Source: an uncultured Nonlabens sp. (GTDB taxonomy: Bacteria > Bacteroidota > Bacteroidia > Flavobacteriales > Flavobacteriaceae). Taken from it: a stretch of DNA of 64,000 nucleotides. Shown piece by piece: positions 36,240 through 45,423 of the stretch. The stretch's first letter is position 1, and each line of letters begins with the position of its first letter. The position numbers and the translations under genes are program-made. Location of the stretch: NCBI GenBank assembly GCA_947491755.1, contig CANLKV010000004.1, positions 185,975 to 249,974 on the forward strand, written 5' to 3'. The notes under the pieces were generated by a model. That model saw only the letters and a list, made by a program, of their open reading frames with translations, did no database searches and had not been told where the DNA came from.

Positions 36240-37892
36240 ATGCCTACAGACTTGATATCAAACCCGCTGATCGATCGATTGCCACCACACTTAAAGCAAT
36301 TTATCAAACCGCAAAATTATGATCTATATACTGCACAGGATCAAGCAGTCTGGCGTCATGTCATGCGCAAAAATGTGGATTATCTGGCCAGGGTTGCCCA
36401 TGGATCCTATCTAGATGGACTTAGAAAGACAGGAATATCTGTAGATGAGATACCGTCCATGTATGGTATGAACCGCATATTAAAAGAAATAGGCTGGGCC
36501 GCTGTTGCAGTAGATGGTTTTATACCACCGGCTGCTTTTATGGAATTTCAAGCTTATAAAATTCTAGTGATCGCTGCAGACATACGTAAACTGGAAAATA
36601 TTGAATATACACCAGCACCTGATATTATTCATGAAGCGGCGGGCCATGCCCCAATTATTGCAAGTCCAGATTATGCGGAATATTTAAGACGTTTCGGCGA
36701 GGTAGGTAGCAAAGCAATATCTAGCGCGCATGATCATGAGATGTACGAGGCCGTGCGCAAACTTTCTATTTTGAAAGAGTTGCGATCCAACACAGGAAAT
36801 ACATCCTTACAGGAAAAAATTGAAGCTGCCGAGGCTGATGTGGAGCGATTGCAAAACAAAAAAGTAGAACCCAGCGAGATGGCATTGATACGCAATTTGC
36901 ACTGGTGGACGGTAGAATATGGTCTGGTAGGTAGTCTAGAACAACCTAAGTTATACGGCGCTGGTTTATTATCTAGTATAGGTGAAAGTAAAAGCTGCCT
37001 AGAAGATACGGTTGAGAAACGGCCATATACAATAGAAGCTGCTTATCAAGATTTTGATATTACTAGTAAACAGCCTCATTTATATGTAACGCCAGATTTT
37101 GCTCATTTAAGTGAGGTACTGGAAGAATTTGCTAATACCATGGCTATAAGAAAAGGTGGGCATCGGGGTTTACAAAAGTTGATCAACTCAAAAAGTTTAG
37201 GAACTATAGAGTTGAGTACTGGTTTGCAAATCTCTGGCATCTTTACACGCATGCTTACTAATGAAGATAATGAGGTAGTGTATTTTGAAACTACCGGAAA
37301 GTCTGCACTTGCCTACAGAGAAAAAGAATTGATAGGCCACGGCACAGAAACTCACAAAAGAAAATTCTTGTCTCCTATCGGAAAGCTCAAAGGAATTAAT
37401 CTTGCTATAGAAGACATGGGTCCGCGTGATTTACAAGCGTATAATTTTTATGATAACGAGCGTATTGAATTTACCTATGAAAGTGGCGTGCGTGTAGAGG
37501 GATTAAATATTACAGGGATGCGCAATGTAAATGGTAAATTAATGCTCATCCAGTTTACAGACTGTACGGTGACCTATAAAGATGAAGTAATGTTTTCTCC
37601 ACAGGACGGTATTTTGCATCTAGCCGTAGGTAAAGAAATTGTAAGCGCTTATGCGGGTCCTGCAGATTTCAACAGTTTTGACTTAATTTTTCACGAAAGT
37701 GATACAAAAACCGTAAAACCACAGCTCACTAAAAGAGAACTAGCCGTAAACGAATTGTATCAAAAAGTAAGAGATTATCGTGAGAACGATAAAATTAATA
37801 AACCGCACCTACTCTCTCTACAAGAAATAGTAAGAAAGCAATATCCTGACCAATGGTTGCTCCTGGATGAGATTGAAGAGCTGCTTTCATAG
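36240..37892 (+). CDS. aromatic amino acid hydroxylase family, phenylalanine 4-monooxygenase-like, long form
   Basis: 550 aa. The pterin-dependent catalytic domain lies in the first ~330 residues: DIIHEAAGHAP supplies iron ligands His131 and His136, and WWTVEYGLVG the glutamate. The usual bacterial enzyme is ~260-300 aa; here ~220 extra C-terminal residues form a separate domain of beta character (ISGIFTRMLTNEDNEVVYFETTG ...) that ends in a helical tail. This long form is known in Bacteroidota. The likely reaction is Phe to Tyr. Confidence 0.9.
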   Translation: MPTDLISNPLIDRLPPHLKQFIKPQNYDLYTAQDQAVWRHVMRKNVDYLARVAHGSYLDGLRKTGISVDEIPSMYGMNRILKEIGWAAVAVDGFIPPAAFMEFQAYKILVIAADIRKLENIEYTPAPDIIHEAAGHAPIIASPDYAEYLRRFGEVGSKAISSAHDHEMYEAVRKLSILKELRSNTGNTSLQEKIEAAEADVERLQNKKVEPSEMALIRNLHWWTVEYGLVGSLEQPKLYGAGLLSSIGESKSCLEDTVEKRPYTIEAAYQDFDITSKQPHLYVTPDFAHLSEVLEEFANTMAIRKGGHRGLQKLINSKSLGTIELSTGLQISGIFTRMLTNEDNEVVYFETTGKSALAYREKELIGHGTETHKRKFLSPIGKLKGINLAIEDMGPRDLQAYNFYDNERIEFTYESGVRVEGLNITGMRNVNGKLMLIQFTDCTVTYKDEVMFSPQDGILHLAVGKEIVSAYAGPADFNSFDLIFHESDTKTVKPQLTKRELAVNELYQKVRDYRENDKINKPHLLSLQEIVRKQYPDQWLLLDEIEELLS

Positions 37893-38053
37893 AATCGCCT
37901 TTTTGCCAGCGATATAGATCTTTGGATAGCGATCTGCCACACTATGTAAGGTTGAAAACTAAAGTGCTTCTTACGTTATGTTATTTTATAACAACGACCA
38001 ATGAACCACAAGGAAACGCAGTAAGCATCCATCAGTACTTAAAAACAAAATTA

Positions 38054-38359
38054 ATGTTCGGCTTCTTAAAGAAAGGGAAACAAGAAAAAATAGAACGATT
38101 CATAAAATCTGGTGCTCAATTGCTAGATGTACGATCAGCATCAGAATATAATCGGACTCACCTACCAGACTCCATTCATATTCCTGTGCAATCGATTGAC
38201 TCGCGCATGAAAGAAATTGACCCAGAAAAACCAGTTATCGTTTATTGTGCGATGGGTGGTCGCAGTACGCTTGCTGCAGCAAAATTAAAATCAAAGGGCT
38301 ATAAAGTCATTGATGCTGGTGGTATCAATAGCGTGAAAAAACACTTGAAGCGAGACTAG
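38054..38359 (+). CDS. rhodanese-like domain protein
   Basis: 101 aa from the ATG at 38054 (MFGFLKKGK). The frame is open from 37922 but the upstream part is low-quality sequence without a signal. A single rhodanese domain with LLDVRSASEYNRTHLPDSIHIP and active-site Cys65 in VYCAMGGRS, the loop that carries persulfide sulfur. Its stop is 7 bp from the convergent hemoglobin gene. Confidence 0.88.
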   Translation: MFGFLKKGKQEKIERFIKSGAQLLDVRSASEYNRTHLPDSIHIPVQSIDSRMKEIDPEKPVIVYCAMGGRSTLAAAKLKSKGYKVIDAGGINSVKKHLKRD

Positions 38360-38366
38360 ACGTTCG

Positions 38367-38729
38367 TCAATTTTTCAGTCCTAGTTTATATTGAAAAATA
38401 AGTCCCATCTGGGTAGCTCTATTTTTTGCATCTAGCGCAGTAGGGCCTTCAAAATTTTGATCTATGGTTTGATGAAATAAGGCAATCCACCTTTCAAAGT
38501 GTGCAGTGGTCAAGGGTAAGGGTTTATGAGCGTTAAATGGACTGCCTTGATAGCCTTTTTCATTAAGTAAAACTGTACCCCAGAAAGAACACATTTTTTC
38601 TAGATGTGGCTCCCAGTTACCTTTTACTATGTTTTCAAAAACAGGCCCTATAAGTTGATCCTCTCTTACAGTTGCATAAAACGAGTGAACTAAAACAGCA
38701 ATATCTTCCTGTGTGGTGATATCATTCAT
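38367..38729 (-). CDS. group III truncated hemoglobin
   Basis: 120 aa. VHSFYATVREDQLIGPVFENI and the W-x-P-H-L-x-x-M-x-x-F-W segment are group III (trHbP/Ctb) markers; a proximal histidine occurs in the HFERWIALFHQTID helix region. Such proteins bind oxygen or NO. It faces away from the AraC gene, which starts 137 bp off. Confidence 0.92.
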   Translation of the reverse strand: MNDITTQEDIAVLVHSFYATVREDQLIGPVFENIVKGNWEPHLEKMCSFWGTVLLNEKGYQGSPFNAHKPLPLTTAHFERWIALFHQTIDQNFEGPTALDAKNRATQMGLIFQYKLGLKN

Positions 38730-38756
38730 ATGTTTTTATACAAAGATAAAATGCAT

Positions 38757-38788
38757 TTGCCAGCTCGCTATGTTCAACATTACATTTG
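38757..38788 (+). promoter_or_regulatory. candidate promoter for the AraC gene
   Basis: TTG (38757-38759), 21-nt spacer, TACATTTG (38781-38788): a full Bacteroidota-type promoter. It lies ~78 nt before the AraC start. Confidence 0.55.
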
Positions 38789-38865
38789 TTTAAAAGAAAA
38801 AAGATGAAACACTTGAAGCTCCTTTTTTTAGACCTGTTGATTAATAATATGACTACATTTAAAGT

Positions 38866-39696
38866 ATGAGATTAGATTATCACGATATAAAGGAAGAGGC
38901 CCGATTCATACTTACTAATTTTCAATGTGCGCCGTCTCTCAATCTACTTAAAGAAAAGAATTTCTATAAAAGCATCTGGTGCACCACAGGAGAGCAGCAT
39001 TTAATTGTTGATGGCTATGAGGTCACTCTCAAAGCACATCAAGTTTTATTTTGTACACCTGTAAATATTGTGGAAGTCCCCCAGGACAACCGCGGACTTA
39101 TAGCTTACGCTTTCAATAGAGAATTTTATTGCATACGAGAGCATGATCAAGAAGTATCTTGCATGGGCATTTTATTTTTTGGCTCTTCAAACGCACCTAT
39201 CATTAACCTGAGCGACAAGGATCAAGCAACCATGAACGCTATGCTGCTTTTGTTTCAAGAAGAATTTGAAAATAAAGATCATATACAGGGAGAAATGCTA
39301 CGCACTTTACTCAAGCGTTTTTTAATCATGGCGACCCGACTTATTAAAAGAGAGGAGAACGTCGATAACATGTCTGTCAAACAAGTAGATCTTATACGTA
39401 AATTTAATATTCTTGTAGAGCAACATTACAAAGAGAAACATCAAGTTGCAGATTATGCAGATTTGCTCTTTAAATCCCCAAAAACATTATCTAATTTTTT
39501 CAAGAAACATGATGTCAAATCACCCTTGAGAATTATCAACGACCGCATTACCGCAGAGGCTAAACGATTGCTGCGCTACTCTGATCTGACTGCAGAAGAG
39601 ATAGCCTTTGAGTTAGGTTATAAAGAGCCTAGTCATTTTTCTAAATTTTTCAAAAAACATACAGGAGTCTCACCATTGACCTATCGCAAGGGATAA
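38866..39696 (+). CDS. AraC family transcriptional regulator
   Basis: 276 aa. The N-terminal half is a cupin-like sensor (WCTTGEQHLIVDGYEVTLKAHQVLFCTP), the C-terminal ~100 residues two HTHs ending DLTAEEIAFELGYKEPSHFSKFFKKHTGVSPLTYRKG, the AraC signature. The adjacent AhpD-like gene is a plausible target because the two share a bidirectional terminator. Confidence 0.93.
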   Translation: MRLDYHDIKEEARFILTNFQCAPSLNLLKEKNFYKSIWCTTGEQHLIVDGYEVTLKAHQVLFCTPVNIVEVPQDNRGLIAYAFNREFYCIREHDQEVSCMGILFFGSSNAPIINLSDKDQATMNAMLLLFQEEFENKDHIQGEMLRTLLKRFLIMATRLIKREENVDNMSVKQVDLIRKFNILVEQHYKEKHQVADYADLLFKSPKTLSNFFKKHDVKSPLRIINDRITAEAKRLLRYSDLTAEEIAFELGYKEPSHFSKFFKKHTGVSPLTYRKG

Positions 39697-39698
39697 AA

Positions 39699-39732
39699 AA
39701 ATAGGGCAATCGCGTTAACGATTGCCCTATTT
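39699..39732. terminator. bidirectional terminator between AraC and AhpD-like genes
   Basis: 14-bp perfect stem AAATAGGGCAATCG / CGATTGCCCTATTT with CGTTAA loop; A-rich on one side and T-rich on the other, so it can serve both convergent genes. Confidence 0.9.
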
Positions 39733-39770
39733 CAACTAACCAACTATGAAAGTCATTGTCAGGTAACAGT

Positions 39771-40322
39771 CTAACTAGCCTGCTGTGCTTCTAGTGCTGG
39801 AGCAGCTGGAAAATCAATAGCCACTCGAGTAACACTATGCACATAATTTGATATAGTTTTGATGCCTATCAACACCAGAATATCCATTAAATTTTCTCTG
39901 GAATAACCACTGTCTAATAAAGCGGCAATAGCTGTATCGCTGGCATGGCCTCTCTTTTGTGTAACCTCTACAACAAAGGCGGCCAGTGCGTCAAGTTTTT
40001 GATTTATAGAAGACCTCCCAGCTCTCACCTCTAGGATTTGGTCATCTGTAAGACCGGCCCCTTTACCCATGGCCGTATGAGCAGCGAGGCAGTAATTACA
40101 TGCATTTACCTGGCTTACTGCTAGATTAACAATTTGCTGCTCCTTATTATTAATAGACGATTTAAAACTACCTGCTTCCAGAACATTTTTCAAAGCATTA
40201 TCGCTGTGAGCGAGGGTTGCATAAAGATTAGGCACCATACCTATTTTCTCTTTGAGGCTATCAAATATTTCTTGATTAGCATTACTTACATCGTTTTTTG
40301 TTGGGATATTAAAAGTACTCAT
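39771..40322 (-). CDS. carboxymuconolactone decarboxylase / AhpD-like protein
   Basis: 183 aa. The redox motif Cys75-x2-Cys78-x3-His82 (VNACNYCLAAH) is the AhpD-type peroxidase active site. Four-helix CMD-type pattern, GKGAGLTDDQI and GYSRENLMDIL match the family. It probably reduces peroxides with an unknown electron donor. Confidence 0.92.
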   Translation of the reverse strand: MSTFNIPTKNDVSNANQEIFDSLKEKIGMVPNLYATLAHSDNALKNVLEAGSFKSSINNKEQQIVNLAVSQVNACNYCLAAHTAMGKGAGLTDDQILEVRAGRSSINQKLDALAAFVVEVTQKRGHASDTAIAALLDSGYSRENLMDILVLIGIKTISNYVHSVTRVAIDFPAAPALEAQQAS

Positions 40323-40476
40323 GATTGTGATTTATTAAATTATTAGATTAAGTATGACACAAAGATGCGGCGGCAAGTATGTTGTAAAATGATCTGCTAT
40401 TCCTGGTAGGTGTTGCATTATTCCCGATTTTACAATTCGGGTTCAAATGTTATCTTTAAAGCAAACTTTTTGGCGC

Positions 40477-43400
40477 ATGAAAAATCATAACCTTTACTTT
40501 TTAATTGTATTTGTATTCGCTTTCGCGAAAGCGAACTCCCAACAACTGCCTGACCCACCAGTAGCAGAAAAATTTTATAAATCTCAAGAATTTAGACAAC
40601 TGGGGCCATTCCGTGGAGGACGCAGCGCTGCGGTTACCGGTGTACCTGGACAGCCCAATCTATTCTATTTTGGCGGTACCGGTGGTGGTGTATGGAAGAC
40701 GTTAGATGGTGGTCGCAGTTGGAGCAATATCTCTGACGGCTATTTTGGTGGCAGTATAGGTGCGGTAAGTGTAGCGCCTAGTGATCACAATGTAATTTAT
40801 GTAGGTGGTGGTGAGAAAACCGTGCGTGGCAACGTATCTAGCGGTTACGGCATTTGGAAATCAGAAGATGCTGGTAAAAGCTGGAAACCAGCTGGACTGC
40901 CAGAAAGCAGACATGTACCACGTATAGAAATAGATCCTAACAATCCAGATATTGCCTATGCAGCGGTTCTAGGAAACATTTACAAGCCTACTGAAAATCG
41001 TGGCGTATATAAAACAGTAGACGGAGGAAAAAACTGGAAAAAAGTACTTTATAGCAATGATCTAGCGGGTGCGGTAGACCTTATCATCGACCCTAGCAAT
41101 CCACGCACCTTATATGCATCTACCTGGCGCATACAGCGCACACCATACAGTTTGAGTAGCGGCGGTGAGGGCAGTGCCTTATGGAAAAGTACTGACTATG
41201 GAGAAACCTGGAAAGAAATTTCAAAGAATGAAGGCTTTGCTCAAGGTACCCTAGGGATTATGGGGATTACTGTATCGCCTGTAAATAGTGATAAGCTCTA
41301 TGCCATTGTAGAAAATAAAGATCAAGGTGGCGTATATCGCAGTAACGATGCTGGCCTTACCTGGACAAAAACTAATGATGATCGTAATTTAAGACAACGC
41401 GCCTGGTATTACACTAGAATTTATGCAGACACTCAAAACGAAGATGTCGTTTATGTTGTCAACGTTTCCTACCATAAAAGTACAGATGGCGGTCGTAATT
41501 TTTCTAGTGCTCGTGCACCTCATGGAGACCATCATGACCTATGGATAGCGCCAGAAGATCCTAATCGTATGATCATGGGTGATGATGGTGGTGCTCAAGT
41601 TACCTATGACGGTGGCCAGACCTGGAGCACCTATCACAATCAACCTACAGCACAATATTACCGCGTCACTACAGATAATTCTTTCCCTTATCGCATTTAT
41701 GTTGCACAACAAGATAATGGAACCATAAGAATACCACACCGCACGACTGGCAGCTCTATCACTGATGCAGACTGGGAAGGAACCGCAGGTGGTGAAAGTG
41801 CACATATCGCCGTAGACCCTAATAATAACGATATTGTTTATGGAGGCAGTTATGGTGGTTTTTTAACTCGCTATAATCACGCAACAAAATCGCAGCGAGG
41901 CATAAATGTCTGGCCTGATAATCCTATGGGTCATGGTGCAGAAGATATGAAATACCGCTTCCAGTGGAACTTCCCTATTTTTATCTCAAAACATGGAGAT
42001 CATAAATTATACGCATTTTCTAATAACGTCCATGTGACAAGTAACGAAGGTCAAAGTTGGGAAACTATATCCCCTGATCTTACTCGCAACGACCCTACAA
42101 AATTAGGTTCCAGCGGTGGCCCTATAACTCAGGACAATACAAGTGTAGAATATTACTGTACCATTTTTGCGGCAGCAGAATCGCCTCTTAAAGAGGGAGA
42201 ACTTTGGATAGGTAGCGATGATGGACTGGTGCATTTGTCAAGAGATGGCGGGACTAACTGGGAGAACATCACACCCAAAGGATTGCCAGAATGGGCACAA
42301 ATTAACAGCATAGAGCCCAGTACCTTTGATCCAGCCGTTTGTTATCTTGCTGCAACAACCTACAAACTAGGAGATTTTAAGCCCTATTTATACAAAACAG
42401 ACGATTATGGAAAAAGCTGGACAAAAATTACTAATGGTATACCAGAAGAGCATTTTACCAGAGTCATACGAGAGGATAAAAACAAGCAAGGTTTATTATA
42501 TGCAGGAACAGAGACAGGCTTATACATAAGTAATGATGATGGTAAGAACTGGAGCTCTTTTCAGCTCAATCTACCTATCGTACCTATTACAGACCTGGCG
42601 GTAAAAGACGATAACCTTATAGTAGCTACCCAGGGACGCAGCCTATGGATTCACGACGATTTACAGCTCGTGCGTCAAGGATTTGAACAAGAGTCATCAA
42701 ATGATAACATTGCCATTTTATTCAAGCCCAAAGCGGCCTATCGAATGGATGGCTATGGTGGGCGCAGTTCCTTAACAGCTGGAACAAATCATCCTGCTGG
42801 TGTGCAGGTGCACTATTTCTTGCCAGAAGTAAAAGAAAAAGACAGCGTTGCCTTGCGATTTAAAGAGGCTAATGGTGATTTGATAAAAGAATATGCCACC
42901 TACTCTAAAGAGAATAAACTACAACCACAAACGGGTGCAAATGTTTTTAATTGGGATACCGTTTATGAGGGTGCAGAGCGTTTGCCAGGCATGATTTTAT
43001 GGTGGGCTAGCACCACTGGACCAAAGGCCGTACCTGGCAATTACACTGTAGAACTTGAGGTTAATGGCACATTGCAATCACAGCCTGTAGTTATTAAAAA
43101 AACACCCCCCAGCGAGGCAAGTGTGGAAGATATGAGGGCTCAATTTGAGTTTGTAAATGAGGTTAACGCTACCGTAGATCAAGCGCATAAATCGATTAAA
43201 AATATACGCGCATTCAATAAAAGTTTAACCTCGTTTAAAACAGTGTATGGAGATCGTGAAGATCAAGGTATCAAGGAAATGTTAGAAATGGCAGAGGCTA
43301 TGAAAACTAAATTTGACGAGGTAGAAAAAGCTTTATATCAAACAAAAAATCGCAGCGGTCAGGATCCCCTCAATTTCCCGATAAAGCTCACAAACAAACT

Positions 43401-43599
43401 AGCACACCTCAACTCTTTAGTCACAATGGGAGACTTTGCTCCTACCCAGCAGGATATTGCTGTTAAGGATGAATTGACTGCGCAAATAGAAACTCAACTG
43501 GCTGCTTTCAACGAGGTTTTGAATACCGATATCAAAGAATTTAATAAAAAATTCAACGCTTTGCAGCTGGATTATTTAGTGATAGAAAAGGCGGAGTAA
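40477..43599 (+). CDS. exported multi-repeat beta-propeller (sortilin/VPS10-like) protein
   Basis: 1040 aa from ATG 40477; an earlier ATG at 40447 would only extend the signal peptide. The signal peptide ends FAFAKANSQ, made by the palindromic repeat at 40518. At least nine Asp-box/BNR-type blades follow (GVWKTLDGGRSW, GIWKSEDAGKSW, GVYKTVDGGKNW, ALWKSTDYGETW, GVYRSNDAGLTW, YISNDDGKNW), giving a double propeller up to ~residue 740. An Ig-like domain and a helical tail complete it. It is often annotated as glycosyl hydrolase, but no catalytic residues are evident. A terminator follows. Confidence 0.88.
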   Translation: MKNHNLYFLIVFVFAFAKANSQQLPDPPVAEKFYKSQEFRQLGPFRGGRSAAVTGVPGQPNLFYFGGTGGGVWKTLDGGRSWSNISDGYFGGSIGAVSVAPSDHNVIYVGGGEKTVRGNVSSGYGIWKSEDAGKSWKPAGLPESRHVPRIEIDPNNPDIAYAAVLGNIYKPTENRGVYKTVDGGKNWKKVLYSNDLAGAVDLIIDPSNPRTLYASTWRIQRTPYSLSSGGEGSALWKSTDYGETWKEISKNEGFAQGTLGIMGITVSPVNSDKLYAIVENKDQGGVYRSNDAGLTWTKTNDDRNLRQRAWYYTRIYADTQNEDVVYVVNVSYHKSTDGGRNFSSARAPHGDHHDLWIAPEDPNRMIMGDDGGAQVTYDGGQTWSTYHNQPTAQYYRVTTDNSFPYRIYVAQQDNGTIRIPHRTTGSSITDADWEGTAGGESAHIAVDPNNNDIVYGGSYGGFLTRYNHATKSQRGINVWPDNPMGHGAEDMKYRFQWNFPIFISKHGDHKLYAFSNNVHVTSNEGQSWETISPDLTRNDPTKLGSSGGPITQDNTSVEYYCTIFAAAESPLKEGELWIGSDDGLVHLSRDGGTNWENITPKGLPEWAQINSIEPSTFDPAVCYLAATTYKLGDFKPYLYKTDDYGKSWTKITNGIPEEHFTRVIREDKNKQGLLYAGTETGLYISNDDGKNWSSFQLNLPIVPITDLAVKDDNLIVATQGRSLWIHDDLQLVRQGFEQESSNDNIAILFKPKAAYRMDGYGGRSSLTAGTNHPAGVQVHYFLPEVKEKDSVALRFKEANGDLIKEYATYSKENKLQPQTGANVFNWDTVYEGAERLPGMILWWASTTGPKAVPGNYTVELEVNGTLQSQPVVIKKTPPSEASVEDMRAQFEFVNEVNATVDQAHKSIKNIRAFNKSLTSFKTVYGDREDQGIKEMLEMAEAMKTKFDEVEKALYQTKNRSGQDPLNFPIKLTNKLAHLNSLVTMGDFAPTQQDIAVKDELTAQIETQLAAFNEVLNTDIKEFNKKFNALQLDYLVIEKAE
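40518..40533. repeat. palindromic repeat copy 11 (perfect) in a signal peptide
   Basis: CGCTTTCGCGAAAGCG inside the 20-bp palindrome TTCGCTTTCGCGAAAGCGAA; it encodes the Ala-Phe-Ala-Lys-Ala before the cleavage region of the propeller protein. Confidence 0.95.
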
Positions 43600-43620
43600 T
43601 ATCCAGCTAAATCTTCCAAC

Positions 43621-43661
43621 AAACAGCTCGCAACTCTATCGTTGCGAGCTGTTTTTTTTTT
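43621..43661 (+). terminator. strong rho-independent terminator after the propeller gene
   Basis: 14-bp stem AAACAGCTCGCAAC / GTTGCGAGCTGTTT with TCTATC loop and a long T-run. Confidence 0.93.
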
Positions 43662-43995
43662 ACAGGACCTCTTGTTATAATTTAGAAGTAGATGTATGTA
43701 AAGAAGTGTGATAGATTCGCTTTTGAATGAGTAAATTTTTACACCGCCTTAACCATAGCTAGCAGGCAGCGTCATTTATCATATCAATTTTGCAACAGGT
43801 ATTTTAAAATGTTGTGGAGGCGATACAATGACATAAACAAATAGCTTAAAAGAAGATACTACTTATTACAGACCGATAGACTATCTCTTAAAGTAGGTAT
43901 AACTAAACTAAAGCCAGAAATTAAAATATAATGAACTGGTAAACAAAAAAATACAAGAACATATTGGAGCTGTCACGACTCTATCAAAATCGGTA
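43662..43995. other. 334-bp gap without a recognised gene
   Basis: AT-rich, no ORF of note on either strand, no strong hairpin and no match to the palindromic repeat. It separates a plus-strand gene end from a minus-strand gene end, so it contains no expected promoter. I see nothing further in it. Confidence 0.6.
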
Positions 43996-44412
43996 TTACT
44001 TATTTGGTTTGTTGATAGTCGCTCTTTTTAAATTGCGATTTTTAATAGTTGCAGTGGCCCAGACGATCGCTTCCGAAAGAGTTTTGAAAATCACAAACTC
44101 TTTGTTGTAAAAAATCTTCTCAAATTGGGCATTTTTTGTGTTGATAGGAGAATCTGTTACGATGGCCACACCCATGAGGTTTTCAATCCTACCTACCTCT
44201 GGATAAACTAGAGGATCCACACTGTAAGAACCTATACGATTAGAGATATAAACCAGTTTTTCATCGCGGTAGTGTTTATCGATCATTTTTTTTAAATCCT
44301 CCACATGTTCTAGACCAACACTCACCCCATCTTTAATCTGACTCACTAGATAATTCTCAAATACAAATACATCAGCATAGCCTATATCAAAGCATTCTAT
44401 TCTTTTAGACAT
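43996..44412 (-). CDS. conserved flavobacterial protein of unknown function (SpoIIAA/STAS-like pattern)
   Basis: 138 aa if started at the ATG at 44412 (MSKRIECFDIGYADVFVF); the open frame upstream is Cys-rich and unlikely. The pattern of alternating strands and helices with DGVSVGLEHVEDL, VYISNRIGSYSVDPLVYPEV and VAIVTDSP is shared by many flavobacterial proteins and resembles STAS-type domains, but the function is unknown. No signal peptide. Confidence 0.7.
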   Translation of the reverse strand: MSKRIECFDIGYADVFVFENYLVSQIKDGVSVGLEHVEDLKKMIDKHYRDEKLVYISNRIGSYSVDPLVYPEVGRIENLMGVAIVTDSPINTKNAQFEKIFYNKEFVIFKTLSEAIVWATATIKNRNLKRATINKPNK

Positions 44413-44503
44413 ATTTGGTTTTTTTGAAATTTCACAGAAATTACAAAAGTTTAGCAACTTTAACGAATTACTGAGCGTTAACTTTATAGGGGTCTGGACA
44501 TCG

Positions 44504-45118
44504 TTAAGAATTAATCACCAATTTAATACCATCAATAACCATAGTGGTACCAATAATGGCGATGATCAGGCCCATAATCTTACCAATTACGGTAATCACA
44601 TTATTCCCTATTTTTTCAACAATTAAGGTACTGTATTTAAAGGCGATATAGTTCATCCAGCAAATTAAACCAGCAATAGCCACAACAATAGCGATATATA
44701 GGTAGGTAGCATTGGTGACATAATTCATAGTGGTAACGATAGTCCCTGGACCAGCTATAAGCGGTATGGCCAGTGGTGAAATCGCAATATTCTCATCTAC
44801 ATCTACCTCATCCAGATGTTTAATGTTGGATTTTTTTGACTGCAACATCCGGAAACCTGCGTTGAATATGAGCAATCCACCAGTAATTTTAAAAGCAGGA
44901 ATGGTGATCCCAAAAAATTCAAAAATAAATTTACCTAACAAAGTAAATAATAAGATGATTACAAAAGCGGTAGAAGTGGCTTTAGTATTGATTCTATTTT
45001 TTTCTACTTTTCCAGCGCCCTCGGTCATTCCCAAAAACACAGGAACATTTGCTATGGGGTTTGTTATAGCAAACAAACCAGTAAAAACACTAATGGAAAA
45101 GGTCCATATTTCCTGCAT
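44504..45118 (-). CDS. MarC family integral membrane protein
   Basis: 204 aa from the ATG at 45118 (MQEIWTFSISVFTGLFAITNPIANVPVFLGMT); an in-frame TTG upstream is not needed. Six membrane helices and the family motifs FAITNPIANVPVF, GGLLIFNAGFRML and PLAIPLIAGPGTIVT are clear. The transport substrate is not established. Confidence 0.92.
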   Translation of the reverse strand: MQEIWTFSISVFTGLFAITNPIANVPVFLGMTEGAGKVEKNRINTKATSTAFVIILLFTLLGKFIFEFFGITIPAFKITGGLLIFNAGFRMLQSKKSNIKHLDEVDVDENIAISPLAIPLIAGPGTIVTTMNYVTNATYLYIAIVVAIAGLICWMNYIAFKYSTLIVEKIGNNVITVIGKIMGLIIAIIGTTMVIDGIKLVINS

Positions 45119-45287
45119 ACTATACCGCTTACGTTGAGGTAGCAAAGATATACGGATTACAATTATAAAGTAGCGATCACCACTTAAAACCCACTACGGC
45201 AGCTGTTAATAAGCTGCTGTGATTATGGTGCAGTATGATGAATAGGCCTTTAAATTTAAAGCCTGGTACGAGAGAGGTTTGATATTT

Positions 45288-45303
45288 CGCTTTCGCGAAA
45301 GCG
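45288..45303. repeat. palindromic repeat copy 12 (perfect), intergenic
   Basis: Core of the 20-bp palindrome TTCGCTTTCGCGAAAGCGAA between the divergent marC and PBP1A genes. Confidence 0.95.
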
Positions 45304-45423
45304 AACACCCACTGCCACCCCAGTGTTTAATGACAAGCATATAAACAGTTTTTTTAACCTGAATGGGAATCATGGCAGACAGCAGGAAATTGTTATCTTC
45401 CATTACTGTAACGATTATCATTT

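Noticed and set aside
37922..38053. N-terminal extension of the rhodanese protein
   Set aside because: The extra 44 residues show no signal or domain, while ATG 38054 gives a standard compact rhodanese.
45206..45421. 71-aa minus-strand ORF between marC and PBP1A
   Set aside because: Composition is not protein-like, it overlaps the palindromic repeat and the promoter region of PBP1A, and no signal or domain is visible.
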